56,985 bases of DNA from the IMG/VR virus record IMGVR_UViG_3300017752_004327, positions 1 to 56,985 of that record, one strand, 5' to 3'. The notes beneath the pieces were generated by a model, which worked only from the letters and a program-made list of their open reading frames with translations, ran no database searches and was not told where the DNA came from. This DNA comes from a virus. Shown here in pieces: positions 1 through 9,850 of the stretch. A program made the translations under genes and the position numbers. Numbering within the stretch: position 1 is the stretch's first letter; each line of letters starts with the position of its first letter.

Positions 1-156
1 AACTGGTGTAAGAGCATCTATCTCAGTCTGTGTAAGTTGCGGTGGACCAATATATACTTCATCAAAGTTTTGATTGATTTTGTTAAAGGCAGTACGTAGA
101 TTATCGCCTGTTCTATCGTTTGCGGATGTTCCAATGTTTACTGTAAGTTTTGCCAT
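1..156 (-). CDS. Fibre/baseplate-type structural protein, N-terminal fragment (runs off window)
   Basis: Only the first 52 codons are in the window; the gene continues past position 1. The protein begins MAKLTVNIGTSANDRTGDN and continues with LRTAFNKINQNFDEVY. The same N-terminal pattern, (G/N)DxTGDxxRxxFxKxNxNFxE(L/V)Y, opens the 2239-residue fibre protein at 8790, and a looser version opens the 634-residue one at 2071. This suggests a common attachment or oligomerisation head for a series of fibre or baseplate proteins. It lies 10 bases downstream of the 167-2071 gene, with a GGAGCGGAT Shine-Dalgarno-like stretch in the gap, so it is the last visible gene of a structural operon. The exact virion role is inferred. 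Confidence 0.75.
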   Translation of the reverse strand, partial: MAKLTVNIGTSANDRTGDNLRTAFNKINQNFDEVYIGPPQLTQTEIDALTPV

Positions 157-166
157 CTATCCGCTC

Positions 167-2071
167 CTATACCCAACCGCCGATTGCAATTTTGCCCCAG
201 CCCGCACTCTTGCGGACATAGACATAATTGTCATCAACTCTAATTTCACCTACAGGTGCTGCTTCTGTTTCTGAAGCCGGAGCCGCTGCACCTGGTGCAA
301 TAGTTCCTAACACTGTACCTTCTTCATTAATAACTACAGATGAGTCATCACTAAACACTGTTCCTATAAATGATCCTCTAATATTGTCTGATTCAACTGG
401 ACCTACAATTTTACTTTCAGCACCATCTACTAGTTTTGTACTGTCATCGCCAAATACTGAACCCGTCATATCACCTGTATGATATCCTAACAAGTTACCA
501 GTTACATTCGCTGCTGTTACATTACCAATGGCAACAATATTTCCACCCATTTCAATGTGCTGCGATAGGAATAAGTTTTTATATTGTAGTGAACTAGATC
601 CTAAATCATATTGATTGTCTTGATCTGCAATAATGTTACTACTTACTGATCCATCTAAGTTAAAAGTACCATCAACAGCGTCAACTAGTTTTGTACTATC
701 ATCAGCAAATACACTACCTGTAACATCACCTGTGTGATATCCTGTTGTGTTTCCTGTAACATCACCTGTTACGTTACCTGTAACATTACCAAATACGTTA
801 GCATAAACATCAGCAACAATTCTACCCATAACACCGTCAACAAGCAACGTACTGTCATCAGCAAAAACACTACCATTAATGTCCACATTAGGATCAAAAG
901 CAAAAGTAATTTTATCATTAACACCGTCTGTACTAATTCCTATTCCGTACCCTGCAACAATTTCTAATGTATCTGAAGTGTTATCAGGTTGTATATCTGA
1001 TTGTCCTTGGACTGCAAATGTTCCAAATGTATTAACTGCCGGAGCAGCATTGGTTACTGTAACAATACCAGTTGCATCATCTCTTGAAAGTGTAATACCA
1101 AATCCGTCATCAAGATCAATGACACCTGTATTTGTCATAGTGACAACACCTGTAGTGTTATCTCTTGCAATACCTGATCCTACTGGAAGTCCTGTAGGTA
1201 GCGTACTAGCATTTCCTAGACTTGTAACACCTGTGTTAGTTAATGTAATATTTCCTGTGCCTGCACTTACACTTATACCTGTGCTACCTGCTAGTTGTGT
1301 TACACCTGTGTTTGTAAATGTTACACTCTCTGCTCCACTGTCTACAGTAAGTTGCATAGCAGTGCCGCTAATTAAATTTAAACTATCAACAAATTCATCT
1401 GCTACAACTGCGTTTCCGTTATCTACTTGCACTTCCTTAAAGAAAGTTTTATCTAGATCAATAATTTTTGTTCCGTCTACAGTCGAATCAACTGGAAGAT
1501 TAATTACAGTTCCGATACCTTCAACTTTAGCAAGTCCTAACCATAAACCATTATTCTCACTGCCTGGTACATCGCTTTTAGGTTCGACGTGTAATTCTTT
1601 CCACTGTTTTGTAAATGAACCTAAATTAAATTTACCTGTTTCTGCAGGGATAATATTATTTCTAAAGTTATCAAAATCTAAATTAGCAAATGGACTGTAT
1701 CCTTGTATTACACCGCCTGACGATGGATAAGCATCGTGTGCAGTACCGTCAACTGCTACAGTTAAATCTGCATCGGTATAAAGTAATACTTCGTCTGTAC
1801 TGCTAATAGTAACATAGTATTGATTAGTATCTAGTTGCGAAACGCCTGAACCTGTAATTGATACTCGTGCTCCTGCTTCTAAGTCGTGACTACCATTTGT
1901 AGTAACTTTAACAGGATTGCTTGCATCAATGTTTATAATAGTAACTGGTCGATACTGTGCAATTGCTGTACCAATTTGTGTAAAGTTAGCATTGATAACA
2001 TCAAAAGAATCTTTAATCTTTTGCCAATTAAGTGGTGGTGTTCCCGGACTAACGTTATTATTAAATGCCAT
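167..2071 (-). CDS. Tail-fibre-type structural protein with ADDST repeats (634 aa)
   Basis: The N-terminus has a degenerate form of the shared fibre head (WQKIKDSFDVINANFTQI). The body is low-complexity, Thr/Asn/Gly/Val-rich beta sequence with several copies of a unit of the form GSVFADDSTKLVDxxxG, joined by GNVTGNVTG-type linkers. The C-terminus ends in a short domain with VRKSAGWGKIAIGGWV. The ADDST unit also occurs in the 488-residue fibre gene at 43325-44791, so the two share domains. Its start codon overlaps the stop of the 2239-residue gene (TAATG), showing translational coupling in one late operon. Most likely a fibre or baseplate-associated protein; which fibre cannot be said. Confidence 0.8.
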   Translation of the reverse strand: MAFNNNVSPGTPPLNWQKIKDSFDVINANFTQIGTAIAQYRPVTIINIDASNPVKVTTNGSHDLEAGARVSITGSGVSQLDTNQYYVTISSTDEVLLYTDADLTVAVDGTAHDAYPSSGGVIQGYSPFANLDFDNFRNNIIPAETGKFNLGSFTKQWKELHVEPKSDVPGSENNGLWLGLAKVEGIGTVINLPVDSTVDGTKIIDLDKTFFKEVQVDNGNAVVADEFVDSLNLISGTAMQLTVDSGAESVTFTNTGVTQLAGSTGISVSAGTGNITLTNTGVTSLGNASTLPTGLPVGSGIARDNTTGVVTMTNTGVIDLDDGFGITLSRDDATGIVTVTNAAPAVNTFGTFAVQGQSDIQPDNTSDTLEIVAGYGIGISTDGVNDKITFAFDPNVDINGSVFADDSTLLVDGVMGRIVADVYANVFGNVTGNVTGDVTGNTTGYHTGDVTGSVFADDSTKLVDAVDGTFNLDGSVSSNIIADQDNQYDLGSSSLQYKNLFLSQHIEMGGNIVAIGNVTAANVTGNLLGYHTGDMTGSVFGDDSTKLVDGAESKIVGPVESDNIRGSFIGTVFSDDSSVVINEEGTVLGTIAPGAAAPASETEAAPVGEIRVDDNYVYVRKSAGWGKIAIGGWV

Positions 2072-5000
2072 TATGATCTCCCTACCGCTACTTCAATTGT
2101 TCCTATATGATCACTATCATATGCTTCAATTGCTTTACCAATAATTGTTCCTGCTTTCGGATCATCTGACACTATTGCAACTCCTTCAATGTGCGAAGTT
2201 ACTAGGGTATCACCTTTTTCAATCTTACCTACTACTTTAACTGGAACTCTACCTTGTAGTGCTACAAGATTTTTAAATCCTGGACAAGCACTGTACATAA
2301 CATATGCTGCTCTATCTGAAACAACACCTGCTACCTTTCTACTCATTTTATCTTTTGTAGTTGTAACTTCCTTGTCACCGCCAAATACTAACACTGTTCC
2401 AACTTCATATTCCTTGTCACCTTCGTAGTATTCTGCAAGGTCAGCAGCATAAGTTGCTTCAAACCTTGATTCATTTGGACTGCTTCCTGTAAGACTCCAT
2501 CTACCTGTTACTGTACCAGTAGTAGTATTTCCGCCTGTTGTTAAAACAAGTGTTTCAACACTACTTGCTGTAATTGGAGCATTACTCAAACCGTCCTGTG
2601 TTTTAAATTCGTGTTTATTATTCCAGTACTGGTTAGTTTTATCAGATGATAGTGAACCATCTTGTAAGTAAATACCACCATTACCACCGTATGTATAAAG
2701 TCTAATAAATCCACCTGATGAAATAGTACCTGTATCAATTGCTGTTTTAGTGTCAATTTTTAATGTACTAAAGTCTGCATTATTTGCAGCAAAGTCACCA
2801 TTACTATCTCTTTGGATTAGTGTATTATTATCACCTGATCCAGTGTATGCTGCAACTGCTTCAATTACTGTATAATCTAAATCAGATGCATTACTTAAAG
2901 CGTTTGTTCTACGTACAAATCCTGTAGTACCGTATTGTGCTTTCTTAAGAGCACCACCGTTATCTACAACAGTTGTAAATGGAACGTCTGCTGCATCGTC
3001 AAGTGTAAGTTGATTGTTACCTATAACACTTCTTGCTGTAACTTGTGCTAATGCACTTCTTGGAGTTCCATTATCTTTAAGTGTAATCCAACCGTTACTT
3101 GCTACAAATTGTGCATCGTCAAAACTAACAACACCACTTGCTGCTTGTTTATCTGCTTGCGTACCTGTTGGCGCTGCTGCCGCAGTACCTGCAAGATTCA
3201 TTAACAGTTTGCTTTGTTCAACACCTGCTGTGCTGTTAATGTCTGCGTTTAAAATTGTGTCTGGATTAATCTGTGCATCAATTGTGTTTGCTGTCGAATC
3301 AATGTTAAAGTCAATGTCTCCAACAACAGTTGCGTTAATCGCTTGTTGTCCAACGCCAGTGAATACAATAAATTCATTTGCTTTAGTGTCAGTAAATCCA
3401 AAGTTTTGAATGTTTTCAAATGTTAAACTTCTTAAGTTAACAGCATCTGTACCATCAGTAGGATCAGCAAGATTAACAATCTTGTTGACCACATTCATAT
3501 CTACTGGACCTTTCATAGGAAGGCCGCCGTCTAGTGCTAAGAAGCCACCGCTTAGTGGCGGTAGTAAGTTACCTTGTGGTACTGCTGCACCATTATGTGT
3601 TTTACCTAAACGTCTTTCAATGTAAACACGAGCAGCGTTTTCTGTTGGAACTGTATCAACAGCGTTATCACTAAACCCTGAGTCTGTACTAAATTCAGCA
3701 ATCGGAACACCACGTTTAAATCCAAGTCCATCCAAGTTACTCAATGCAATCGCTGCTGAGAATGTAACCTGTCCTGTACCTTGGTCAACGCTAAAGAACG
3801 GACCAACTCTAAAGTTACCAAATTGGTCAGTTGTTACGTAGAACACACGTCCCACATCACGTTCATCTGTTTCAGTTGCTGCGTTTACAGAATTAACAGG
3901 TGGCCCGTAAATTTCATTTGGATAGTTAGTATCTGCATACGAACCTGTACCAATGTCTAATAAATCGTGTGATGTAACACGAGTCAACGAAATTCTAATT
4001 GTTAAGTTACCGTCTGCACCTACACTTCTTACTGGTACAGCACTTCTAATTGTATAAGTTGCACCATAGTCTAATACACTTTGTTCTAATGGTCTATCAA
4101 GTGTAATTCTTGCATATGGTCTAACGTTAATATCATCTTCTGATTCGTAACTACTAATTACGTATTCTTCACCTAGGAATAATACTCTTGAACCAGGAAC
4201 CCTTGATCTATCTGCTGGAGCAACCGGAACAACAGCAATTTCAGTATCACCTGCCTTACCTTTTACTTTAGCAAACGTGTGTGTACCTGCTTGTGGAACA
4301 CTTGATTCTGCCTGTGTAGCAGCAGCCAAAGCATACCATTCCGCACTTACTGTAAATGTATCAGGAGTTGGAACACTATAAACAAAATAGTGTATGCTTT
4401 CACTAAGACCTGTTGGCAATTTATCTGTTGTTTGGAATACAATACAATCACCTTGTACTAAACCGTGTCCTACAGCAGTAAAGACTGCCGGAGCAGCAAT
4501 ACTAATTGTAACTGGTGTTTTAGTCCCTTCCGAGAATGTTAACCCTGCACCTGTAGTACCAACAAGTTCACCTGGTTTGTAAAGTGTTAGGTCAATGTAA
4601 TCATAGTTTTCTCTAAGTGTAGTTTTACCTAGTCCTTCAACGTTTGCTGTAATAGTACCAGTACCTGCATCAGTTACACCAATAGCATTTGTTGTTAAAC
4701 TTTCACTAACTTGGAATGATGTTGTAGTTAGTCCTGTTTCTCTAACATAATACTTTTGACCTTCAATAATTCCTGTTGGCAAAGTACCAGTTGAGAGAAA
4801 CGTAAAGATGTAGTTACGCAATTGTTTGTGCGGAATTAAACCTTTAAGTCCTAAACTTGAACCAGTTGTAAGTCCTAATGTAACACCACCTGGTGATGTA
4901 GAAAATATTGCTTGGTCATACTTTGGAACATCTTTAACATAGTAAGTAACACCTGATGTCATTCCTATCTGTGTTGATGTTGGAACAAATGTGTCACCAG

Positions 5001-8000
5001 TTCTTAATCTATGAGGGAATGTAAACGTAGCAATATCTGTTCCGCTATCTGTACTATCAATAATAGCGTACATACGTATAGTTGCAATTGCACCCGGAGT
5101 AAATTCTACTTCAAAATTTCCTCTTGTATCACTATGGTCTTCAAACTGTAGTACACGATAAACATTCTTCGACTCAGCAAGTTTTAAACCTGTAGATGGT
5201 CTTGTAGCAACGTTAACAATATCACCTGTTAAAATAACCTGTGAGTTTGAACGCAACGATAGTTTAGTTCCATCTGGAATCTGTGCAAACAATCCATCAA
5301 AGTTTCCTGTTTCATCTGATGTTAAGTTAAGTCTTGCAACGCCTGCTGGCAAATCTTGTGTTGTTACAGATGTAACTGGATATCTAAATATTAAGTTTCC
5401 GTGATCAACTTCAAGTTCTGAGTTGTTTAATGGTGTGTAATCATAGTTTGTAACGTGAACAAACAATCCGTTTGTAGTTGTAGCAAATGCTGGAGTAGGT
5501 GCATAACAATCTACTCTTTGTGCAAGATCATTATACAATGAAACTGGTGTTGGTACCTCTAAAGGATCTGAACCTTCTGCAACAAGTGCGTAGATACCGT
5601 GTGCGGACGAACCGCCCACTGAACGTATTTGAGCACCGTTGATTGAATAGTATGATGCATAACAGTAATATGTAAACATTGATACTGATTCAGTTAAACC
5701 ACCGTTAGTTGCAATTAAGCCGTAACCCATATCAGCAACTTGTGTAAAGTCGTTTGATAGCATTGATCTGTTACCAGGCATCAACACTTCGTAAATTCTT
5801 TGGTACTGAATTGTTCCACTACCAGTTGTTGTAATCTCAATAGGTACACTTCCGTCAAAGTCTGCTTTGATTTGGAATGTGTTGTTTGTTAAACTATCTT
5901 CAAAAACATAGTAGTCTCTGTCTGCTATTAGTGGTGCTGGCAACCCGCCGCCTACTGATCTAAATCTAACAATAGCACCTGACTGTAGTCTGTGATCGTT
6001 TTTAGTAAACACACCTGGGTTAGCAACTGTTATACCTGTAAGTGTTTGGAAACCTGCAGGTCTTGTAAATGGTGTAGTTTCATCAAGTACAAATGTTGCT
6101 GTAGAACCACTAGGACTATAAACAAAGTCTCTAACATAGTTAATTCTAAACACAGCATCATCAACAATGAATGATGCAGGCAATTGTGGGAATCTTTCTA
6201 GTCCACCAATACCTAATCTTGTATCAGATGTTGATGTTAAGTGTTCAAACTGTAAGTTACCTGCGAAGCCGTCAACAAACATACCACCTGCAAATATTTG
6301 TTTGTTAATTGATCTACTAAATGCAGCACACTCTTGTGCATAAGGTGACTTAGCAAGAATTTGTCCTTCAGGGTCAAGTGTTAATGCAAAACCTCCGTGT
6401 CCTTGCATTGTAATACCTTGCCAACGTACTGCATCGTTTGCTAAGAATACATCTAAGTATTGGTTTTCTTCAGGATAGTTTACACTACCTGAACTACTAA
6501 TTACATCTACAACAGCATCAACTAGATCTGTGAATACAGTTTCTGTTCCAGTTTCTTTGACAAATGCAGTATCAATAATTTGTGGGAAAGTAGTTTGAAA
6601 TGAAGTACCTAACTCAACATTGTTAAGGATAAAACTAGCAAGGTAATCAATACGTCTAATACCTGCGATTGTTTCTGATAACTGTGTTGTAATTGCAAGT
6701 CTAGCACTAGCACTTTCAAAGTATTTTAATGCTGCTGATATAGTTCTGTTGTAACCGCCGTACTTCAAATCAAAGATCATACTATCAACTAGTAGTCCGA
6801 CGTCACGTTTACATAAATTTTTATTATATTGGAATGTAACATCAAACGGTGCAATACTATTTGCAATTTGATTATCAATCCATTCAACTACTTCGTTCTG
6901 AATAAACACTTTGTTTAGTTTTAAAAGTGTTGCAGAATTTTTGTAGTTACCAGCGTTATCAATTTTAGGATAAACAGGTTGTGATGTGTCGTGTAAGTAA
7001 TGATGACCATAAAGTCTATCAGTTACTTGGAGACCATCAATAACTGTATCACGTCTAAATTTACTAAACGCCCAAGGTGAACTTGAAGTTCCTGGCTTAG
7101 GTCGAATAATACAACGTCTAAATTCGTCACCAACAATTGATACGTTCTGTGGAACTTTCAATGGATAGTGTTCTTCGTAAATACCGCTTTCTACTTTAAT
7201 TGTTAAGTTAACTTGATTACTTACATCACCATAAGAAATAACTTCGCCTGGTGTAAAGTCACCAAACTTAATATCAACATCAAAAATTTCATTTCCAAGA
7301 CTATCAAGTTCACCAGTGTGTCCTAAAATCTGTGCAAGTGCACCTGAATCTTCACCACGTAAAAATAAGCCTTCTCTAATATCTCTTGTTCTAAATGCAA
7401 TCGGAGTATCAGTTAATACATCACCTGTAAAGTCTGTTCTTTGACCTTCTGTTGTAAGTAAAAATCTAGGTAAGTCAGCAACAACATTTGGAATAGTTGT
7501 AAAGCCACTACCTTGGTCTGTAATTTCAATACCAGTAATTTCGCCTGATACAACTTGTGCAATACCAAAGCCGCCTTTTGTTTCGCCGCCGCCGTTAATC
7601 CTAACAGATACTAAACTGTATCCGCTACCTGGATTGCTAATTGTTACGCCTGCAACTCTATATGTTATATTAAATGTTGCTCCAGCACCAAACTGTGAGT
7701 CAGATGTTGTAGGAACGTTTGTACTACCTGGAAGAGAACTATAATTACCTGAACTAATTTGTCTAAATGTTACAACAGCACCCGGTGTACTTGCTGTACT
7801 TAATACTTCATACTTTGCAACGGAACCTGCTCCACCATCTAGTGTAATAATATCACCTGGTAAGTAGTTAGCACCTACAGTTGCAATACTAATTGTATCA
7901 ACACTCAATGTAACTGTACCAGCAAATCCTGTACCACTGTCTGGCGAAGTTTCAATAGAGTTTAGTGTAACGTCATTGGCACCATTATTAAATGTTAAAA

Positions 8001-8790
8001 TCTTTTTGTATGGTCCAATTTCTTTTTGTGAATCTAAAACAATTTCTTCTGCACGTTTAAGTGCTGCTTCGATTGATCTATATGCATAAGCAAGAGCTCT
8101 ACCTTGTAGTTCTTCACTCACACCTGGACGTTCGTCTGCACCTGATGTTGCAACATATAAGTTTACACTAGATCCAAAAGATGATTTGTCAACATAACCT
8201 TTAGTTGCAGCAATTAAGCCATCGTATGTTGTATCGTCATCTGGTTCTGGATCTCTTGAAAGTATAAGTGGACCGCCCATAGTACCAAAAGCACTATTTG
8301 TTTGACCCGTCTCTGGATCAACAGCGTCTACACCTTGAACTGAAATCTTTGTATCTACGTAACCTTTGTTAGCACCTTCATCATCGCTAACTGGAGTAGG
8401 TAAATCTTGTATTCTATACTGGTTACCACCTGATCTTGCAGATAAGTTACCACCAAGTTGTGGTGATGTATCACCTGAAATTTCACTGAATTCTGTTGAA
8501 ATACTAATTTCACTTGAATTAGTAGTATCGTCAATAGCAACACCTACGCCACCAACAATATTTTTAAATACAATAGCATCTGTAGTAGGATTAACTGCTA
8601 GAATAGCACCTTCATTACCTAAGTAAGTTGCCGGTGAATCATTAAGTCCAATAAAAGTAAGTCTTTCACCTAAACCTAATGAACTATATAGTTCTCTAAA
8701 GTTATCGTTTACCTTTTGAAACGAATCTCTAATACTATCGCCGGTACCATCATTACCTACTGCGCCTGTATCAATAACTTTTCTTGCCAT
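2071..8790 (-). CDS. Giant fibre/baseplate structural protein (2239 aa)
   Basis: The largest gene in the window. Residues about 1-75 form the fibre head shared with neighbours (GNDGTGDSIRDSFQKVNDNFRELY). A long central part is rich in Gly/Thr/Ser beta sequence and includes an aromatic stretch (NLCKRDVGLLVDSMIFDLKY) that reads like an inserted beta-helix-type domain. The C-terminal 130 residues (ADLAEYYEGDKEYEVGTVLVFGG, then RKVAGVVSD and a KGDTLVTSHIEGVA segment) resemble the C-terminal chaperone/autoprocessing-type domains of phage fibres, so self-cleavage is possible but unproven. It is preceded by a GATAAATA late box and an AGGGGAT Shine-Dalgarno. A distal receptor-binding fibre or a tail-surface protein is the likely role. 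Confidence 0.82.
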   Translation of the reverse strand: MARKVIDTGAVGNDGTGDSIRDSFQKVNDNFRELYSSLGLGERLTFIGLNDSPATYLGNEGAILAVNPTTDAIVFKNIVGGVGVAIDDTTNSSEISISTEFSEISGDTSPQLGGNLSARSGGNQYRIQDLPTPVSDDEGANKGYVDTKISVQGVDAVDPETGQTNSAFGTMGGPLILSRDPEPDDDTTYDGLIAATKGYVDKSSFGSSVNLYVATSGADERPGVSEELQGRALAYAYRSIEAALKRAEEIVLDSQKEIGPYKKILTFNNGANDVTLNSIETSPDSGTGFAGTVTLSVDTISIATVGANYLPGDIITLDGGAGSVAKYEVLSTASTPGAVVTFRQISSGNYSSLPGSTNVPTTSDSQFGAGATFNITYRVAGVTISNPGSGYSLVSVRINGGGETKGGFGIAQVVSGEITGIEITDQGSGFTTIPNVVADLPRFLLTTEGQRTDFTGDVLTDTPIAFRTRDIREGLFLRGEDSGALAQILGHTGELDSLGNEIFDVDIKFGDFTPGEVISYGDVSNQVNLTIKVESGIYEEHYPLKVPQNVSIVGDEFRRCIIRPKPGTSSSPWAFSKFRRDTVIDGLQVTDRLYGHHYLHDTSQPVYPKIDNAGNYKNSATLLKLNKVFIQNEVVEWIDNQIANSIAPFDVTFQYNKNLCKRDVGLLVDSMIFDLKYGGYNRTISAALKYFESASARLAITTQLSETIAGIRRIDYLASFILNNVELGTSFQTTFPQIIDTAFVKETGTETVFTDLVDAVVDVISSSGSVNYPEENQYLDVFLANDAVRWQGITMQGHGGFALTLDPEGQILAKSPYAQECAAFSRSINKQIFAGGMFVDGFAGNLQFEHLTSTSDTRLGIGGLERFPQLPASFIVDDAVFRINYVRDFVYSPSGSTATFVLDETTPFTRPAGFQTLTGITVANPGVFTKNDHRLQSGAIVRFRSVGGGLPAPLIADRDYYVFEDSLTNNTFQIKADFDGSVPIEITTTGSGTIQYQRIYEVLMPGNRSMLSNDFTQVADMGYGLIATNGGLTESVSMFTYYCYASYYSINGAQIRSVGGSSAHGIYALVAEGSDPLEVPTPVSLYNDLAQRVDCYAPTPAFATTTNGLFVHVTNYDYTPLNNSELEVDHGNLIFRYPVTSVTTQDLPAGVARLNLTSDETGNFDGLFAQIPDGTKLSLRSNSQVILTGDIVNVATRPSTGLKLAESKNVYRVLQFEDHSDTRGNFEVEFTPGAIATIRMYAIIDSTDSGTDIATFTFPHRLRTGDTFVPTSTQIGMTSGVTYYVKDVPKYDQAIFSTSPGGVTLGLTTGSSLGLKGLIPHKQLRNYIFTFLSTGTLPTGIIEGQKYYVRETGLTTTSFQVSESLTTNAIGVTDAGTGTITANVEGLGKTTLRENYDYIDLTLYKPGELVGTTGAGLTFSEGTKTPVTISIAAPAVFTAVGHGLVQGDCIVFQTTDKLPTGLSESIHYFVYSVPTPDTFTVSAEWYALAAATQAESSVPQAGTHTFAKVKGKAGDTEIAVVPVAPADRSRVPGSRVLFLGEEYVISSYESEDDINVRPYARITLDRPLEQSVLDYGATYTIRSAVPVRSVGADGNLTIRISLTRVTSHDLLDIGTGSYADTNYPNEIYGPPVNSVNAATETDERDVGRVFYVTTDQFGNFRVGPFFSVDQGTGQVTFSAAIALSNLDGLGFKRGVPIAEFSTDSGFSDNAVDTVPTENAARVYIERRLGKTHNGAAVPQGNLLPPLSGGFLALDGGLPMKGPVDMNVVNKIVNLADPTDGTDAVNLRSLTFENIQNFGFTDTKANEFIVFTGVGQQAINATVVGDIDFNIDSTANTIDAQINPDTILNADINSTAGVEQSKLLMNLAGTAAAAPTGTQADKQAASGVVSFDDAQFVASNGWITLKDNGTPRSALAQVTARSVIGNNQLTLDDAADVPFTTVVDNGGALKKAQYGTTGFVRRTNALSNASDLDYTVIEAVAAYTGSGDNNTLIQRDSNGDFAANNADFSTLKIDTKTAIDTGTISSGGFIRLYTYGGNGGIYLQDGSLSSDKTNQYWNNKHEFKTQDGLSNAPITASSVETLVLTTGGNTTTGTVTGRWSLTGSSPNESRFEATYAADLAEYYEGDKEYEVGTVLVFGGDKEVTTTKDKMSRKVAGVVSDRAAYVMYSACPGFKNLVALQGRVPVKVVGKIEKGDTLVTSHIEGVAIVSDDPKAGTIIGKAIEAYDSDHIGTIEVAVGRS

Positions 8791-8821
8791 TTTATCCCCT
8801 AAACACTCTGTTTCTTATCAA

Positions 8822-8829
8822 TATTTATC
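8822..8829 (-). promoter_or_regulatory. T4-late-type promoter box GATAAATA
   Basis: The minus strand reads GATAAATA 31 bases before the ATG of the 2239-residue structural gene, followed by a leader with AGGGGAT before the start codon. It matches the T4 late consensus TATAAATA except for the first base. Equivalent boxes precede the other structural genes in this window. Confidence 0.6.
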
Positions 8830-8862
8830 TCTAAGTTCTATAAGCCGAATGTAAATACAAGT

Positions 8863-9150
8863 ATGTTTTTAGGCACAGAACAAAAAGAAACTACTCACAA
8901 ACGTAAGAGTAAACACGGTAAAGAGCACGTTTATAAACGTACCAAAACTGTAGTGCAACTCAAGTGTGACAATTGTGACAATGTATTTACCAGGGATTTG
9001 AAAAAGATCAGTCGCACTCGGCTAAACAATAATTATTTTCACGTTTGTACTGAATGTGACAGTAAGAGATTTGCCCAACGCAAAGGTGTTGAGCAAAAAC
9101 AAATGTGGGATATGCCTGTTAGTTCAGACGTTGTAATTGGGAATAATTAA
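8863..9150 (+). CDS. Small zinc-finger-like protein (95 aa)
   Basis: A basic protein with two CxxC pairs, CDNC and CTEC, about 27 residues apart, which can form a zinc ribbon; the N-terminal third is rich in Lys, His and Thr (HKRKSKHGKEH). No known family was recognised. It is a lone plus-strand gene between minus-strand operons, and its 3' end overlaps the 3' end of the Fe-S carrier gene by 4 bases. There is no Shine-Dalgarno, but a TGTAAATA box ends five bases before the ATG. Nucleic-acid binding is a plausible inference from the charge and the zinc ribbon. Confidence 0.65.
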   Translation: MFLGTEQKETTHKRKSKHGKEHVYKRTKTVVQLKCDNCDNVFTRDLKKISRTRLNNNYFHVCTECDSKRFAQRKGVEQKQMWDMPVSSDVVIGNN

Positions 9151-9473
9151 AACCCTACGCTTTCGCCGCAGCCACAACTTGATGTTGAGTTAGGATTTTT
9201 AATAGATAGGTAAGAACCGAACACTTCTTCTACGTAGTCTATCTCGGTCCCTATAAGATATAGTAAACTTGAACTATCAATAGCAAATTCACCACTTGGA
9301 AGTTTTATAATTTCGTCATCTAATTCTTTAGAATCACTCATCTGCCAATCGTATGAAAATCCGGCACACCCACCACCCTTCATTTGAAGTCGGACAATAG
9401 GCTTGCCGGTCTTTTCAATTAAGCCTTCCATATGCTTAATTGCAGAATCTGTAAGATTTACTGCGTCTGGCAT
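9147..9473 (-). CDS. erpA: A-type iron-sulfur carrier protein (ErpA/IscA-like)
   Basis: A full-length 108-residue HesB/IscA-family protein. The three conserved cysteines that bind iron or a transferred Fe-S cluster are present: C36 in GGGCAGFSY, and C100 and C102 in the C-terminal CGCG. Such carriers deliver Fe-S clusters to apo-proteins. Here the obvious clients are the nine radical SAM proteins between 20 and 35 kb. It is the last gene of a run led by superoxide dismutase. ErpA versus IscA cannot be settled by eye; the symbol is the closest match. Confidence 0.85.
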   Translation of the reverse strand: MPDAVNLTDSAIKHMEGLIEKTGKPIVRLQMKGGGCAGFSYDWQMSDSKELDDEIIKLPSGEFAIDSSSLLYLIGTEIDYVEEVFGSYLSIKNPNSTSSCGCGESVGF

Positions 9474-9477
9474 TCAA

Positions 9478-9651
9478 CTATTCGCTTTTCCAAATAGTCC
9501 AAGCGCCATATGCAATAGCAGCATATGCTAATAAACCTGCAAGAGGTTTTGCAATTAACACAATGATACCAAATGCAATTAAAACTGCACCATCCCAAGA
9601 AGTTCTTTCTTGAAATGCTTTTCCTACCCAAGATTTAAATTTATCTAACAT
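9478..9651 (-). CDS. Small membrane protein (57 aa)
   Basis: Translating 9651 down to 9478 gives a 57-residue protein starting MLDKFKSWVGKAF, with a hydrophobic stretch from about residue 22 to 52 (LIAFGIIVLIAKPLAGLLAY) that could form one long or two short membrane segments, and ending WTIWKSE. It fills the gap between the histone-like gene (4 bases away) and the Fe-S carrier gene (4 bases away), which supports it being real. Its amphipathic N-terminus resembles the start of the neighbouring gene product (MLKWLRNLFG). Function unknown. Confidence 0.65.
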   Translation of the reverse strand: MLDKFKSWVGKAFQERTSWDGAVLIAFGIIVLIAKPLAGLLAYAAIAYGAWTIWKSE

Positions 9652-9654
9652 AAT

Positions 9655-9849
9655 TTACTTCTCCTTTTTAGTAGTTTTCTTTTTAGCCGGCGCTTTTTTC
9701 TTTGCAGCAGGCTTCTTTTTAGCCGGTGCTTTTTTAGCAGCAGGCTTTTTAGCAGTAGGAGTCTTAGGTTTTGTTACCTTGACTTCTTCTGTTAAAACTA
9801 GTGGTTCAGTTTGCGCTGACCCGAATAGGTTTCTCAACCATTTTAACAT
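9655..9849 (-). CDS. Histone H1-like basic protein (64 aa)
   Basis: After a short amphipathic N-terminus (MLKWLRNLFGSA) and an acidic patch, residues about 26-64 are almost only Lys, Ala, Pro and Thr in KKPAAKKAPAKK-type repeats, as in histone H1 tails and bacterial Hc1/AlgP-like proteins. This sequence would bind DNA or RNA without specificity, or coat an anionic surface. It sits 1 base downstream of sod and shares its late-box promoter, so it is probably made late. Packaging or nucleoid binding is an inference. Confidence 0.7.
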   Translation of the reverse strand: MLKWLRNLFGSAQTEPLVLTEEVKVTKPKTPTAKKPAAKKAPAKKKPAAKKKAPAKKKTTKKEK

Positions 9850-9850
9850 A

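Noticed and set aside
879-1730. A 283-codon plus-strand open frame inside the 634-residue fibre gene
   Set aside because: It is antisense to a clear structural gene, is a Pro/Ser/Val-rich mirror of its repeats and has no ribosome site; shadow frame.
1-8790. Diversity-generating retroelement acting on the fibre genes
   Set aside because: No reverse transcriptase and no template/variable repeat pair were found in the window.
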